A stretch of 64,000 nt of DNA from Mangifera indica. Lineage: Eukaryota; Streptophyta; Magnoliopsida; Sapindales; Anacardiaceae. Below, piece after piece: positions 1 to 12,200 of this stretch. The stretch's first letter is position 1. The number at the start of each line of letters is the position of its first letter. The position numbers and the translations under genes are program-made. Below the pieces are notes generated by a model. It was not told the DNA's origin and searched no databases. It saw only the letters and a program-made list of their open reading frames with translations. The stretch is from contig NC_058151.1 in assembly GCF_011075055.1 (NCBI RefSeq), forward strand, positions 9,070,251 to 9,134,250. The letters are read 5' to 3'.

Positions 1-2068
1 TTATCGATGTTGTGGTGTTTCAAATGTTTTCCTAACATTCTAGATACCCATCCGATTTATTCAACACCTTGTACCTATTCTCATTATCAATTTCATCCTT
101 GATGACTCGTGTCGAATGATGTAAAATAATGTCCCTAATGTTTAGTGAAAACACTTGACATCTTTGATGTTAACTTTACGATATACTTATATACACGTCG
201 GTTAGGCTTAGTGTTAAAGTCATACAGACTAACCTCATTGCTTTTATTGTCATACCTAACTCAGCTCGAGAATGTGTCATAGTATACATAACTTGGTGAC
301 AGGTTACACTGTAATTAGCTTGGTGACTAATCTATATTGTACTAAACCTGGTGGAATGCACACCATACATAACTTAGTGGTAAAAATCTAATATTGCATC
401 ATTGGTATTTTTGACTCAAAACTGCTCTGATCAGGGTTCATCTTGTCATCCACATAGTTAGACACCTCAAAATGCTCAGATTATTAATAGCCTTTGTTAA
501 GGTCTTTTTTCCTATTTTCCCTCATAATTAGCCCTTTTAAGGGTAAATAGTCGATTCAATAGACAAGTATAAGATTCCCATCGTTTAAATCCTTAAAGTC
601 CATTTTTCCCATAAGTACACAAGGGTATGCCCCATGCACATGGGTGTTATCTCTCCTAACACACACTAAATGTACATGTCACACATGGGGAGATATTCCC
701 CAATTCCACACGATCATGTGTCATATGACACACATGCATTTGTCGTTGAAATTCTAGAATTTAGCCAATCGATCTATTGATTTCCAACTGCACAAAAATC
801 ATTTTAATAATTCTGAAATTCGTATCTTTATGAAACACAACCACTCTAACAATTTACACTCAACTGAATTCCACACCAAAACCCCAAATCATGCAAATTT
901 CAACATAAATCATCCTTACCCTACACTAGGGCTAGATTCAAGCCAAGTCGAGATTGGCTCGCAGCCAGCTCAGGCTCGGCTAGGTTATTTATGGGCGGCT
1001 CGAGTTCGGCTCATTTTTGACTCGGTTCGGCTCGTTTTTCATATCAAAACAACATCGTTTTGTATATATATGGATCAAAACGACGTCGTTTTGTATAAAA
1101 AATTTTAAAAAAAAATCTACTGAGCCAACCTGAGCCAGCTCGAGCTTGGCTCGAGCTTGATCGAGCCGAGCAGAGCCTGACTCGTTTTAGGCTCGAATCG
1201 AGCCGAGCCGAGCCGAGCCGAGCTCGAGCCCGAGCTGGCTCGGCTCGAGTCTAGCCCTACCCTACACTATGATATGAAACATATCAATTATTCACTGTTC
1301 TTACCAAATCATTTACCAATTATAAACAAATCTCTCTACTATGAACTGCATTCAAGAACCATAACTTCTTAAATTATTCCTTCATCCATCCACAATAAAC
1401 AATTGATAATAATGCATCCAAGTTTATAATTTCATTAAAAAAACACAAAATCATATTTTCTTTTCCATTTGGAAATCATAATACAAATATTCAGTATCAT
1501 TATCAAGAGATCATAGAGATCATACATACAAGATTATTCATGGAAAAACCATCTAAAGAAAATTCCCTACTTACCTCTCTTTCGATGCACAAAATAGTAG
1601 TCACATGGCAAAAGTTTCTCCCCTATGAACCTATAATGGCTTTCTTATCGCTAACTCCTTCCTTGGCTCTCTCTCTTTTCTCTTAATTTTCTAAAGAACA
1701 TGGTGAGAAGGTGAGTCAAAACTCATCTGGATTGATTTTATTTTCATTGTAATTAGCGATACATGGTTATGTATGTCATTACACCTTAATGGTAGTTTCT
1801 AAGATCCTCACAAAACTACTCTTTATCCAGAAATTTAAACATGTTGACTATGCACAAGCATGTACTATTCATACATGATTGTGCATCCTTTCCAAACTTT
1901 TACTTGAGAAAAGACCATTTTACCCCTTACCACATCACACACGGGAGTGTGGCAACTCTAAATGATCGTGCACCATGAATTCTTAACATATTTGCATACT
2001 TAACCATAATTAATTGCACACAAGGTTAAAAGACTAAAATACCCATAAACATACCTATGGGTGCTACA
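1..2068 (-). mobile_element. Degenerate gypsy LTR (truncated by window start)
   Basis: No gene is seen apart from the small transposon at 927-1259. The stretch aligns by eye with 62800-63300 in the same orientation (shared words around CTAGATACCC / CTAGATGCCC and the 'catccacatagttagacac' block at ~450 and ~63035). It ends at ~2068 in a TGTAGCACCC-type LTR start read on the minus strand, matching the TGTAACATCC start at ~61533. Short near-palindromic words such as CACACATGG and CATGTGTG recur. I infer an old Ty3/gypsy LTR whose other end lies left of the window. Confidence 0.5.
927..1259. mobile_element. Small non-autonomous hAT-type element, GAGCC-rich
   Basis: The ends are inverted: TAGGGCTAGA at 927-936 and TCTAGCCCTA at 1250-1259, continuing inward as a diverged GAGCC/GGCTC-rich inverted repeat. 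The 8-bp CCCTACAC flanks it perfectly (919-926 and 1260-1267), as expected for hAT. If the ends are set at GGGCTAGA (929/1257), the flanks become a 12-bp repeat, so a Mutator-like reading remains possible. The right arm holds a (GAGCC)n run at ~1195-1225. The middle has two copies of an AAAAC-GACGTC-GTTTT-like palindrome (~1044-1060 and ~1076-1094). There is no transposase, so it must have moved in trans. It lies inside the gypsy LTR and is therefore younger than it. Confidence 0.7.
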
Positions 2069-2158
2069 CTTATGTCACCAATACATACTCTTATGCATAA
2101 ATAAAACATATTTAGCTCAAAATCAAACATGGAAGGAGTTAAATAGTTTTGATACCAT
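2069..2158 (-). other. Residual internal segment with tRNA primer-binding site
   Basis: About 90 bases separate two LTR edges. On the minus strand, TGGTATCAAAAC (2157-2146) directly follows an LTR end (…GTGTTACA), resembling the initiator-Met tRNA primer site TGGTATCAGAGC used by gypsy elements. The rest of the element's interior has been lost, so the LTR to the right (from 2159) was the 5' LTR of a minus-strand element. Confidence 0.5.
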
Positions 2159-2950
2159 TGTAACACCCTCCTCCAAAAGCATTACACTCTAGATTGACTA
2201 TTTGAGCATTGCTTTTATTGACTATTTGAGCATTGCTTTTATTAAAACATATAATTAAACTTGTAAAGAATTGAATAAAAACCTCATTTATTAAACTTTG
2301 CAAAATTACCAAGATACCATTGTAAAAAACCAAAGTTAGAAGCGTATAAAAGATGTCATAACTTAAAACACAATTGAAAGATAATATTGTGTAGTTAAAT
2401 ACATAAATAAACTCATAATAAAGGAAATGGCCTTGCAACTCTATACCCTCTGACCACTGTTTGCTCCACAGTCGTTACAACTATTTATACCTGTACACAT
2501 GAAAGTAGGGAAGTGAGTGATAAAATACTTAATAAGTAGAAGACTCCACTGTTAATTTTTATTTAAATCCCAAAAATGCCTTTGATCTTGACCCATGCTA
2601 ACTTTGTCATCTAAAGTTGACATTAAACCTTTTAAGGATGATGATAGGTCCTATTGTCATCTCTATGCTCATACTGTACTATAAGGAATGTTTTGACTAT
2701 ATATCGTAACTCTCAGGTTGAACTATATCCTGTTTGATTACTAAGAAATCATTCCTAGATTTCTACTTGATTTAACCATACTTGACTCGATGGAAACATT
2801 TGTATCTGAAAGATATAATTGAAACTATATACTAGGCTAATCATACCAAATCAAATATAAGAATTTGATACCTTTACTATGTGAGTTATCTCTCTGTTAT
2901 GATATGAAGGATGTATGGATTGATGACTAATGATGATTATGGTTCTGTGA
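2159..2950 (-). mobile_element. 5' LTR remnant of minus-strand gypsy element
   Basis: The segment starts TGTAACACCC next to the primer-binding site, as the LTR at 62375 starts TGTAATAGCC next to its own. Weak similarity to 62640-62760 supports the link. No open frame with recognisable content is seen. The right limit is uncertain because the sequence passes into LTR material of the opposite orientation. Confidence 0.4.
2193..2240. repeat. 24-bp perfect tandem duplication
   Basis: The unit ATTGACTATTTGAGC…TTTT (24 bp) occurs twice head to tail at 2193-2216 and 2217-2240, just inside the LTR. No function is inferred. Confidence 0.85.
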
Positions 2951-3790
2951 TGAAGATTTGATAATTAGATGTATAGTAATGTAAACTTTTGATGAAGTAA
3001 CATTTTGTGGATGTTATGCTTTTATTTTATGTTGTATGTTTTGAAGTTTTTGGAAACGCGCATGTATAAGGTAGCCACACCCCCCCATGGTCATGTAAAT
3101 GGCAATTTTGCCCTTAAGGGTTATGAATGAGGGGAATAATTGCTTATGACCCTAATGAAGGCAGGATTAGACGAATAATGTTTTGAAGGTGCTCGACTGT
3201 GTGTATGACAACATAAAAGATATATTGGGGTGTCTGACTATCTGAACGACAACACGAACCTCGATTGGAATGATTTTGAGTTGAAAATATAAGATGATGT
3301 ATCACATCATTTTAGCCATCGAGCTATGTGTAGTGTGGTTGTGAAAATATTAGGGCTAGTTTGTGTGACCTTGATACATGTATGATTAGTATACATCGAC
3401 GCTTAGTGCTTTAGAATTTAGAATGTTCATGCATGCACTGACATGTGACATCTTAGCATTTGGGATACTTGTGCGATATTGGTAGAGGCTTGAAGTTTTA
3501 CTCCTCTTGTGATAAGGTATCCTTGGCCTAAAACCCGACCAACAAGTGTACTGGGTGCACTTTATATTTGACATCTGGGATGTTTCATGCTTTCACTAGG
3601 CATTCAAGACGTCGATGTATATTATTTGATACTTGTCATTAGAGATGACACAACCATTGGAGATTGGGCACTAGGTGTTGAAATATTTGGATGGACATTT
3701 GGGATATTGGTACTTACTGAATGTTTTCACTCATCGTGTTTTTTTTTTTATGGTTTTGTAGGTAAGTATAAGGAGTAGCGGGGTGGCGGG
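2950..3790 (+). mobile_element. Gypsy LTR fragment, opposite orientation
   Basis: The block at ~3105-3300 (GGTGTCTGACTATCTGAACG, then TTTTGAGTTGAAAATA) matches the reverse complement of ~400-560, so the same LTR family lies inverted here. The same block recurs at ~49500 in the plus orientation. The end near 3760-3800 (TTGTAGGTAAGTATAAGG) resembles 50150-50180. No coding sequence is seen. Confidence 0.45.
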
Positions 3791-3820
3791 GGAGCTAGCA
3801 GGTCAACTTAGGACATTGCA

Positions 3821-5256
3821 TGAGCACAAGGAATCATGGTCTTATTTTGATGATAACAAACTAATATGTCCCTAAACATATTAACTAATGACTTTACTTG
3901 AGTGTGAGTTTAAATTGCAAGAATTTATCGAATGCACTTGAAAGAGTTTCAAGATGGAAATGATAGACAAAGCTCAAGTGAAGAATTCTCGAAGATTTGA
4001 AGTAAAACTCAAGTTTAGGTAGACATGTTTGTAAATTTGGAGCATTCGTTTTGATTAGAATATTTATTTGCATGAGATAGCTCACTTGAAAACTCACTTT
4101 CATATCTTTCACATTTTGGGTTAAAATGTCGTTTTTCAAACTTATTGGGTTAAGCCAAGTCTGTCACTAAAGTTTATTAATTCATTTAAAATGATGAAGT
4201 TTTGTGAACTACATTTTCATATCTTAAAGTTGGTTTTGAAAGAATTTTCAAAAATGGGTTAAATTGTAACTTTTCAAAGTTTTAGGGGTCAAAATGATTT
4301 TTGAAAATTCAGGGGGTAAAATGTAATAAACTTTGGTCGACCAAATTTGACCGATCGAATCAGCTTCCGAATTGTCCAGAAGCCATGTATTTTGGCTTCA
4401 GAAATTCGGTCGACTGAATTAAATTCGGTCGACCGAATTTTGGTTTGAATTTTTCCAACGGCTAGTGCCACGTAAGCTCCACGGAAGTGTCACGTCACAT
4501 CCAGTTGACCGAATTCCATTCGGTCAATCGAATTGTGCGTTTTCTGGAAAACTAAAACGGCTATCTTTGTGCATAACGATAACTTTCCTTATTTTCCCCT
4601 ATATAAACTCAATCAAATTCATTCGAAAAGAACTTTTGCCACTAAGAACTTTCACATATTTGAGAGCAAATTAGTTTTGAGCTATTCACTTGCAAATTCC
4701 TCTCTCTAATCAAAACCTTTGCTCATACACTTTGTAATTTCATTTGCAATGGGTTGTACTAAGTTTTAACTTTCATATACACTCTTGAGAGAGATCATAT
4801 TTCAATTTCGTATTAAAATTCGTGCTATACAAGAGTGAGGTTCACTCTTGGAGAGATTAGCAAATTTCTAGTGAGAGAAATTGAGCTTTAACATTTGTAA
4901 AGGTTAATAGCACCTTGGAAGCTATTTTGGTTGTGAAGAAAAGCTTGGTTGAGGTTTTAGTCAACCAAGGATTAGTGGAATACTCCAAGGGAGAAAGCTT
5001 GGAGGAGTGGACGTAGGCCGGATTGAGCCGAACCACTATACATCGCGTGTTTGATTTTCTCTTCCCTTAAACTTATACTTTATGTTATGTTATTTTGATT
5101 GTATTGATTATTTGAAATATTTTAGTTATTTTCATAAATTGGATTAAAAATAGGCAACATCATTTGATTTGAATAAATTGCTTTAATTCTCAAATTTGGT
5201 AAAAATAGTTTTAAAATTGCCTAATTCACCCCCCTCTTAAGCCATTCGATCCTTCA
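3821..5256 (+). mobile_element. Solo LTR, SIRE/Maximus-like copia type
   Basis: It begins near TGAGCACAAGGAATCATGG and reads TTATTTTGATGATAACAAAC, the usual opening of long copia LTRs of this kind, and closes with CACCCCCCTCTTAAGCC followed by CGATCCTTCA (to 5256), the usual close. Neither primer site nor coding region follows on either side, so it is a solo LTR. The related inverted fragment at ~13240-13905 shares its opening and middle. I could not find a convincing 5-bp target duplication, so the ends may be off by several bases. Confidence 0.6.
4336..4535. repeat. Cluster of GGTCGACC palindromes
   Basis: Variants of TTCGGTCGACCGAATT (perfectly palindromic) occur at ~4336, ~4409, ~4427, ~4503 and ~4520, some with one mismatch, all within the solo LTR. 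It could be an enhancer-like or structural element of the LTR promoter region. Function is not shown. Confidence 0.6.
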
Positions 5257-5915
5257 ATTATATTGATGTATTTGTTTTTGAGATTGTTTATATACACTAT
5301 AATTTATGTATTGTGGTTTCCATACATTGTAGTACATGAATTTAATTAATGATGTTGTGATGTGTTAAATCTATGAGAATGCCTTTTGTTTATCAGGGGG
5401 GTTTATTTATGGCCATGCATTTAATATCCACTATATGTGTTGGAGAAGTTTTAATGTTACAGGCAAAGTATGTATTTAGAGATGTATGTTATAATAAGGT
5501 TTTCATGATCAAATGACCCATTGATTTTCTCTTCATAAATCTATCAATCTAAAGACATTTATCAAACATATATACACAAATACATATGATTGACAAATGA
5601 ATAGTTGCCTTTCTATTAATATTAAAATTCGTACTTTGTTGGATGACAATTACATAAATGTTCTAAATAGATTAGCTCTAGGATACCTATTCTACCAATA
5701 GATGGGTAGATATGGAGTACTATTTAGGAAACATTCAAACAAAGTTGTTTGTTATAAAGTGAAAACTATTTAGGGATACTTATATCAATCATTTCCTTAA
5801 TTTAGAGGAGTGTAGGTTTAGTGCTATGCTAAAACATTAGGTTCTTTTTCATAGATTAATCGGGTGGACCTAATGCGAGAGTTTTGGTTTCGGTTAGTCA
5901 AATAAAATATATAAC
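5257..5915. other. No gene seen; AT-rich intergenic
   Basis: No long frame, repeat border or RNA gene could be supported. Confidence 0.5.
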
Positions 5916-6431
5916 TAGGGGTGTGCATAGTTCAGTTCAAATCGTAAAACTAGAATGAACTATTAAAAAATCACGGTTTGGTTTGTAAAATAATTTGACT
6001 TGGATTGATAATCTTTTGAAAAATGGTTTTTAGTTTGGGTTGTAATTTGAACAATTTTCAAACCAAAATAAATTGTAAATTGTATCTTTTTAAAATATAT
6101 ATAAAACTATATTTGACAGAATTTTTTAATAAACAATTAAATGTATAATTTGTTTTTTAATATTTATTTTGTTATTTTTTTACATATAGATTGTATATAT
6201 ATTTCATTTTTTTGACATATTTATATTATGTTGTAGAAAACTATAATTTAATTATACAATATATATTTAGAAGTGAATAATTTTAATATGTTCAAACCAT
6301 AATCTAAATCAAACAAAACCATATTTTTTTAGTTTCTTTTGTTTTAGATTGATTTGAAAATTTTTCAAATTATTTTTTAGTTTAGTTTGAAAAATCTTTT
6401 AAACTGTATCAAATTGGATCGTACATACCTA
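5916..6431. mobile_element. hAT-type MITE (about 516 bp)
   Basis: The left end TAGGGGTGTGCATAGTTCAG and the right end read inward, TAGGTATGTACGATCC, are imperfect inverted repeats of the TAGGG type. The flanking 8-mers TATATAAC (5908-5915) and TATATATA (6432-6439) agree at 6 of 8 positions, the duplication length of hAT. Subterminal sequence is rich in 'aaccatttt/gtttgaaaa' words on both arms. No transposase is encoded. The AT-rich target weakens the duplication evidence. Confidence 0.55.
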
Positions 6432-7953
6432 TATATATATTAGGCGTAAGTGAACACAAATTAATTTAAATTCTCCGTTATGGTAATTTACGAGAAATCT
6501 TTAAAAAAAAATTAATTTATGTTAGATAATAAAACCAACACTTCAAAATAATGCAACAAACAGAAAAACAAATAAAAGAAAAAATTTAAGTCAAATAATA
6601 TTAAAAAATACACATGAAAAAGAGGCTATCGTGAACAATAACGTGAATGGTATTTTAAAAAAAAAACAAGAGGTTTCATCGTGTAAGACCTTCTGTAATT
6701 TTTGTCGATTCTTTTGCTTTTTTACTTTGATTCTCAGATTTATAACTTTGGTCTTTTAAGTTATCTTGTTGTGAATTTCGTCGCTTTCAATCATTTACGC
6801 CATAAATCAGATGGTATTTTCTTTGCTTGAGTTTATATTTTTTGCTTACTGTTCTTCTGATTATTCTCTGACGAAGAGCTAGTTGCTTGAGTCCCCAAAT
6901 ATCGCCCTTTGATTGTATTTTAATATCGTGATGTTTTCATGATCTTTCTGTAGTTATAAAATTTGTGAGAAAACTTCCATAATGTGGAGAAATTTGTTAC
7001 GGTTTAACCAGTGCTGTTGGCTATACATATTCTTGTTATAGAGGATACTAATGGCTGGAGTGGATGTGGTTTATTGGGAACTATCAAATAAAGAATTCGA
7101 TTTAACTGTTTTTATGAACAATGGCTTGAGAGGTTTTGTTTTGGTTCATATCACTGTCTACTAACTTGCAATTTGGACCCAAGTACCGTGCATTGTTTAT
7201 GGAAGTGAAAAATTTATCACAAAAAGAGACGGAATGTGCCAGAAGGTCTCTTTAGCAGAGTAATTATCTCCTTATTGAAGTATTACATTTTACAGTAGGT
7301 ATTTTCTAGTAACGTCATCCAAACTTATTACCTATATGTTGTTTTGCCTATTGCATATATGTTTAAAACTATTCTGCTGTTTTTGATATTGATTGAATTA
7401 TACAAGTACATATATCTGAAATGTGATATAGGCATACAGTTGAGCATTTAGCAATCTTAATTATTTTTGCAGATATCACTAAATGCGTTATGTTTTTTAG
7501 TTGAATTGTAATGGATTTTACTTTTTTTTATTATTATTATTTTTTGGTCTCAGGATTGCTGCTGCCTCACCGTATCAGATTTGTGCTCTTGTTTGCTGAG
7601 TTTTGCTGATGACCACTTGCCTGGTCATTTTATCTAGAGTTCTTGTTGTATTTTGTAAATTTCTTGTAATAGAAACAATTTAATAATTCGTATTAAATAT
7701 GCTATCCTGTACATACATTTGTAAACAATGATCATCTTGTAGTAGTACAACCAAACTAATTCTATTCTTGCAAGTTTGTCTGCAATATTTTCATTTTAGT
7801 TGGAGTGAAACTTATATATTGTCTTATTTATACCCTCTAAATATGTACTATCTCATGGAAAACTTGTAGATGTTTATTGATTATTCGTGGAATAAGACAA
7901 AGAATTGACTTCTCTAGTGGTGGTCGAATTCTGGGAAACTCTTCCTTAAGCTC
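6432..7953 (+). other. Upstream region of the exportin-7 relic; no gene seen
   Basis: The stretch is pyrimidine-rich on the plus strand from ~6660. It may hold the old promoter and leader of the exportin-7-like locus that begins at 7954. No conserved promoter box is convincing. Confidence 0.3.
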
Positions 7954-8217
7954 ATGACAATGGAGAGTTGGGCTCAACTGGAGGCCTTGTGCCAGAAGCT
8001 TTACAATTCATGGGATTCCACTGAACGAGCTCATGCTGAGAGCACTTTGAATTGCTTTTCTGTGGACAGTGAATGCACTTTACAATGTCAATACATTCTT
8101 GAAAATGCCTTGACGCCTTATGCATTGATGCTAGCGAGTTCAAGCCTGTTTAAACAAGTGACAGAACAAAAACTCCCTTTGCAGCTCCTACTTGATATTC
8201 GTAATATTCTTGCTTGA
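7954..8217 (+). pseudogene. XPO7: Exportin-7 N-terminal coding block
   Basis: The frame starts ATG ACA ATG GAG and reads MESWAQLEALCQKLYNS, then ERAHAE, QCQYILENALTPYALMLASS, LFKQVTEQ and LLLDIRN, which I recognise as the start of plant exportin-7 and its first HEAT-like helices (importin-beta N-terminal, Ran-binding region). The second Met is probably the native start. Similarity stops at DIRN, after which the frame ends in ILA-stop; a donor-like GTAATA lies at ~8203. No further exportin exon is found until 15770. Confidence 0.8.
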
Positions 8218-8760
8218 TTGGTGATAGTTTTGCCTATAAATGATCTAGTGTTGTAGGATTGGCTTCAGGAAATTTCTTCTTTTTTTGATACAAAGTACAC
8301 GTTTAATATCATTACATTTGGTGCTCAATTAATTGTTTCTTCCTCCCATTTATGCCTTATTTTCACCATTTTCATTTTATAAATCCTGTGTATGGGGAAT
8401 TGTAGATCACATGATGCAGTTTGCATGAGTCTCCACCTAGAATTTATGAGCCTTGAAAAACTAACTAAATAAAATATCCCAGAAGGATAAATACAAGACT
8501 ATTATTTTTCGGCATCATATCCTTGAAGGATTGCAAACCGAAATATAGATATAATGATAAATTCATTAAATTTGTGGAGAAATTTGAAATATAGATTTGA
8601 ACATCAGATTCAATAATACTCCCAATGACTCTATATTTAGTATAACTCTGCAATATTCAGAATCTTTTCCTGAATATGGAAGATAAAATATTCCCCATAT
8701 TTTATTTTATGCTCCTGTAGTAGCAATATCGAAAAAGAAAATTCTGAATTAATATTTTCT
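8218..8760. other. Intron remnant or retroelement leader; no gene seen
   Basis: AT-rich sequence. From ~8460 the words 'cccagaaggat' and 'ccttgaaggattg' resemble leader or LTR sequence of copia elements and may belong to the element whose coding part starts at 9289, but I could not match them to a 3' LTR. Confidence 0.3.
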
Positions 8761-8770
8761 TGTTATATAC

Positions 8771-8885
8771 CGTTCCCTGAAGTGAACGCAACTACTAGAA
8801 GTAGTTATCATAAGTATGAGTAACTCACCCCATAAGTATTACATCGTTCCCTGAAGTTAACGCAACTACTAGAAGTAGTTATCAT
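8771..8885. repeat. Direct repeat of 41 bp carrying a hairpin
   Basis: The unit CGTTCCCTGAAGTGAACGCA…TTATCAT is present at 8771-8811 and 8845-8885, 74 bases apart, with one mismatch seen. Each copy contains AACTACTAGAAGTAGTT, an inverted repeat with a 5-base loop. It lies in the copia leader. Confidence 0.8.
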
Positions 8886-9288
8886 GAATGTGAAAAATAA
8901 CAGAAATCTCAGTTACACCACTAGAAGTGGACTAAGACTGAGATGAAAAGTAAATTATAATACAGAGTAAACCACCAAATAATAAGTGTGGTTATAAATA
9001 TGGTGTACCTGTAGTACGCACAAACATTGGGTGGATCGATAACACCCATAAGAATTAAATTTTTAATAAGTTAGATCCTGTCGATCTAATGATTCTTGAT
9101 GTTTCAAATCCTCTTTCAAAGAATAATAATATGGGTCACTTGAATAGTGACAAGAATGCCCAAGATTTTTATAAGTCCATCATATATATTTTGGAGTCAT
9201 AAATATTATTTTGTCTTTCAGTATCATATTCTCTTCCTTTCAATATTTTGTGTATATTATAATTAACGTAATTTTTAAATGAAAGGAA

Positions 9289-12200
9289 ATGGACTCCAAA
9301 ATTGAAGCGTTGACTTCAAAAGCTGATGTGGGAGACATGTGTTTGGTGGATGGTGCAACAACGCACACAATTCTCAAGGAAAATTTTTTTTTCTTAACTT
9401 TAGCATTAATTGAAGCTAAAGTAAATACCATATCAGGATCAATTGATCTGATAGAAGACTCCGGAAGAGCCACAATTATGTTAAACAATGAGATCAAATT
9501 AAGCATCAATGATGCATTATATTCAAGTAGATCCAGAAGAAATCTACTGAGTTTTAAACATATAAGAAAAAATGGTTATCATTTTGAAACCATGAGTGAA
9601 AGTGGTGCATAATTCATCTATATAATTAGTAATGCCTCTAGAAGAAGGCTTATACTAGAAAAATTGTTTGTTTTATCATTTGGATTGTATTATACAATCA
9701 TAAAGGCAATTGAAACCTACACAGTATCGAACCAGAAGTTCGTTGATCCAAAAACATTTATACTTTGGCATGATTGTTTAGGCCACCCAGGATCTACAAT
9801 GATGCGTAGGATTATTGAAAATTCATATAGACATACATTACAAAATCATAAAATTTTATTGTCCAGTGAACAATTCTGCACCGCCTGTTCTCAAGGCAAA
9901 TTAGTAATAAGACTATCCCCCTCCAAAATTGGAGGTGAATCCCCATCATTCCTACAAATGATTTAAGGGGATATATGTGGACCCATTCATCCACCAAGTG
10001 GGTCATTTTGATATTTTATGGTCTTAATTGATGCATCTACACGATGATCTCATAATTGTTTATTGCCTACTTGAAATGTTGTATTTGCTAAACTATTAGC
10101 ACAAATTATCAAATTAAAGACACATTTCGCAGATTATTCGATCAAGTCAATACAGCTAGATAATGCTGGTAAATTTACATTCAAAACATTTGATGATTAT
10201 TGCATGTCTATGGGGATTGAGGTTGAACATCCAGTCCCACATGTCCACACACATAATGGATTAACTAAGTCTCTTATCAAATGACTCCAGGTAATTGCAC
10301 GTACTTTATTATTAAAAAGTCAATTACCTACTTCTATGTGGGGACATGTTATATTACATGCTGCAACATTAATTCGCTTGTGACCTTCTTCTTATCATCA
10401 ATATTTTCCCCTACAATTGGTCCTTGGTTACCAACCTAATGTGTCTCATTTAAGAATATTTGGTTGTACTGTATATGTCCATATTGCGTCTCCTCAACGC
10501 ACAACAATGAGACCCCAACGTCGTTTGGGAATATATGTTGGATATAATTCACCATCCATTATCAAGTACTTGGAACCATTAACAAGTGATATTTTTACTG
10601 CACGATTTGTAGATTGTCACTTTGATGAGACAACTTTCCCATCTTTAGGGAAAAAGAAAATGCCTCTTGAAGTTAGACATGAACTTACTTGGTATGTACC
10701 TACTATGTCTCATTTAGATCCTCGTACATCCCAAAGTGAAACTGAAGTGCAAAGGATAGTGCGTTTACAAATTATTGCCAACCAAATGCCTGATGCATTT
10801 GTAGATACGACAAAAGTGACAAGATCACATGTTCCAGTTGCTAATGCACTAGCAAGAATCAATATGACTGCTGAACAGTCCATTCGTATCGTAACTGATC
10901 AATCTACCTCACGCCAGAAGCGTGGTAGACCTATTGGATCGAAGGACACTGTTCCTCGAAAAAAAAAGGCAAATAATCAAACAAATATTCCTCTAGAAGA
11001 GGTTATGGTCCCTGAAGAGACTTAAGCCCCTAAAGTGGCATAAGTCCCTGAAGTGGCATAAGTCCTTGAAGTGATACAAACCCCTGAAGTGGTACAAAAT
11101 CCTGAAGAACAGAAAAATGAGAATATTGAAATATCTTTAAATTATGTTTATACACGAGAGATGTGGAATCGTGAAACAATTATAATTGATGATATATTCT
11201 CATTTGCAGTAGCTACTGAAATTCTGAATGATGATGATTTTGAACCGCATACTGTGACTGAGTGCAAACAAAAACATGATTAGCCTAAATGGGAAGAAGC
11301 AATTCAAAAAAAATTAGCTTCTCTAGCAAAACGTCAAGTGTTTGGGCCTGTAGTTCCAACACCTCAAGACGTACAACCCGTTGAATATAAATGAGTATTT
11401 GTGAGAAAAAGAAATGAGAAAAATGAAATTGCTAGATATAAAGCCAGACTTGTAGCCCAAGGCTTTTCCCAAAGACCCAATATAGACTTTGATGAAACAT
11501 ATGCACCTGTGATGGATATAATCACATTCAGATATTTAATTAGTTTAATAGTCTCTGAAGGACTGGATATGCATCTAATGGACGTAGTTACTGCATATTT
11601 GTATGGGAATTTAGACGTTGAAATTTATATGAAACTCCTTGAAGGATACAAATTGCCTGAAGCAAAAAGGGTCAATTCAAGAGGTATATACTCAATTAAA
11701 TTACAACGATCATTGTACGGATTAAAACAATCTGGACGTATGTGGTACAATCGCCTCAGTGAATATTTGAAAAAAGAGGGCTATGTAAATGACTCTATAT
11801 ACCCATGTGTCTTTATCAAAAAGTCAGAATCGAGATTTACTATTATAGCAGTTTATATTGATGACACGAATTTAATTGGGACTTCTGAAGAGCTCTCAAA
11901 AACTGCTAAATATCTGAAAAAAGAATTTGAAATGAAGGATTAGGGGAAAACAAAATATTGTCTCGGTCTGCAGATCGAGCACAATTCAAATAGAATACTT
12001 ATCCATCAATCAGCGTATATTGAAAAATTATTAAAACACTTTAATATGGACAAGGCTTATCCTTTGAGCACCCCAATGGTTGTTCGGTCTCTTGATCAAA
12101 AAAAGGACCCATTTCATTCTAAAGAAGAAGATGAAAAGATATTTGGTCCTGAAGTACCATATCTTAATGCCATTGGAGCTTTATTATATTTGGCCCAATG

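Noticed and set aside
830..1108. 92-codon plus-strand frame
   Set aside because: It crosses from LTR sequence into the small hAT-type element and has no protein-like conservation.
3821..5256. 5-bp target duplication around the solo LTR
   Set aside because: TTGCA precedes the chosen start but is not found after CTTCA (ATTAT follows); no duplication is claimed.
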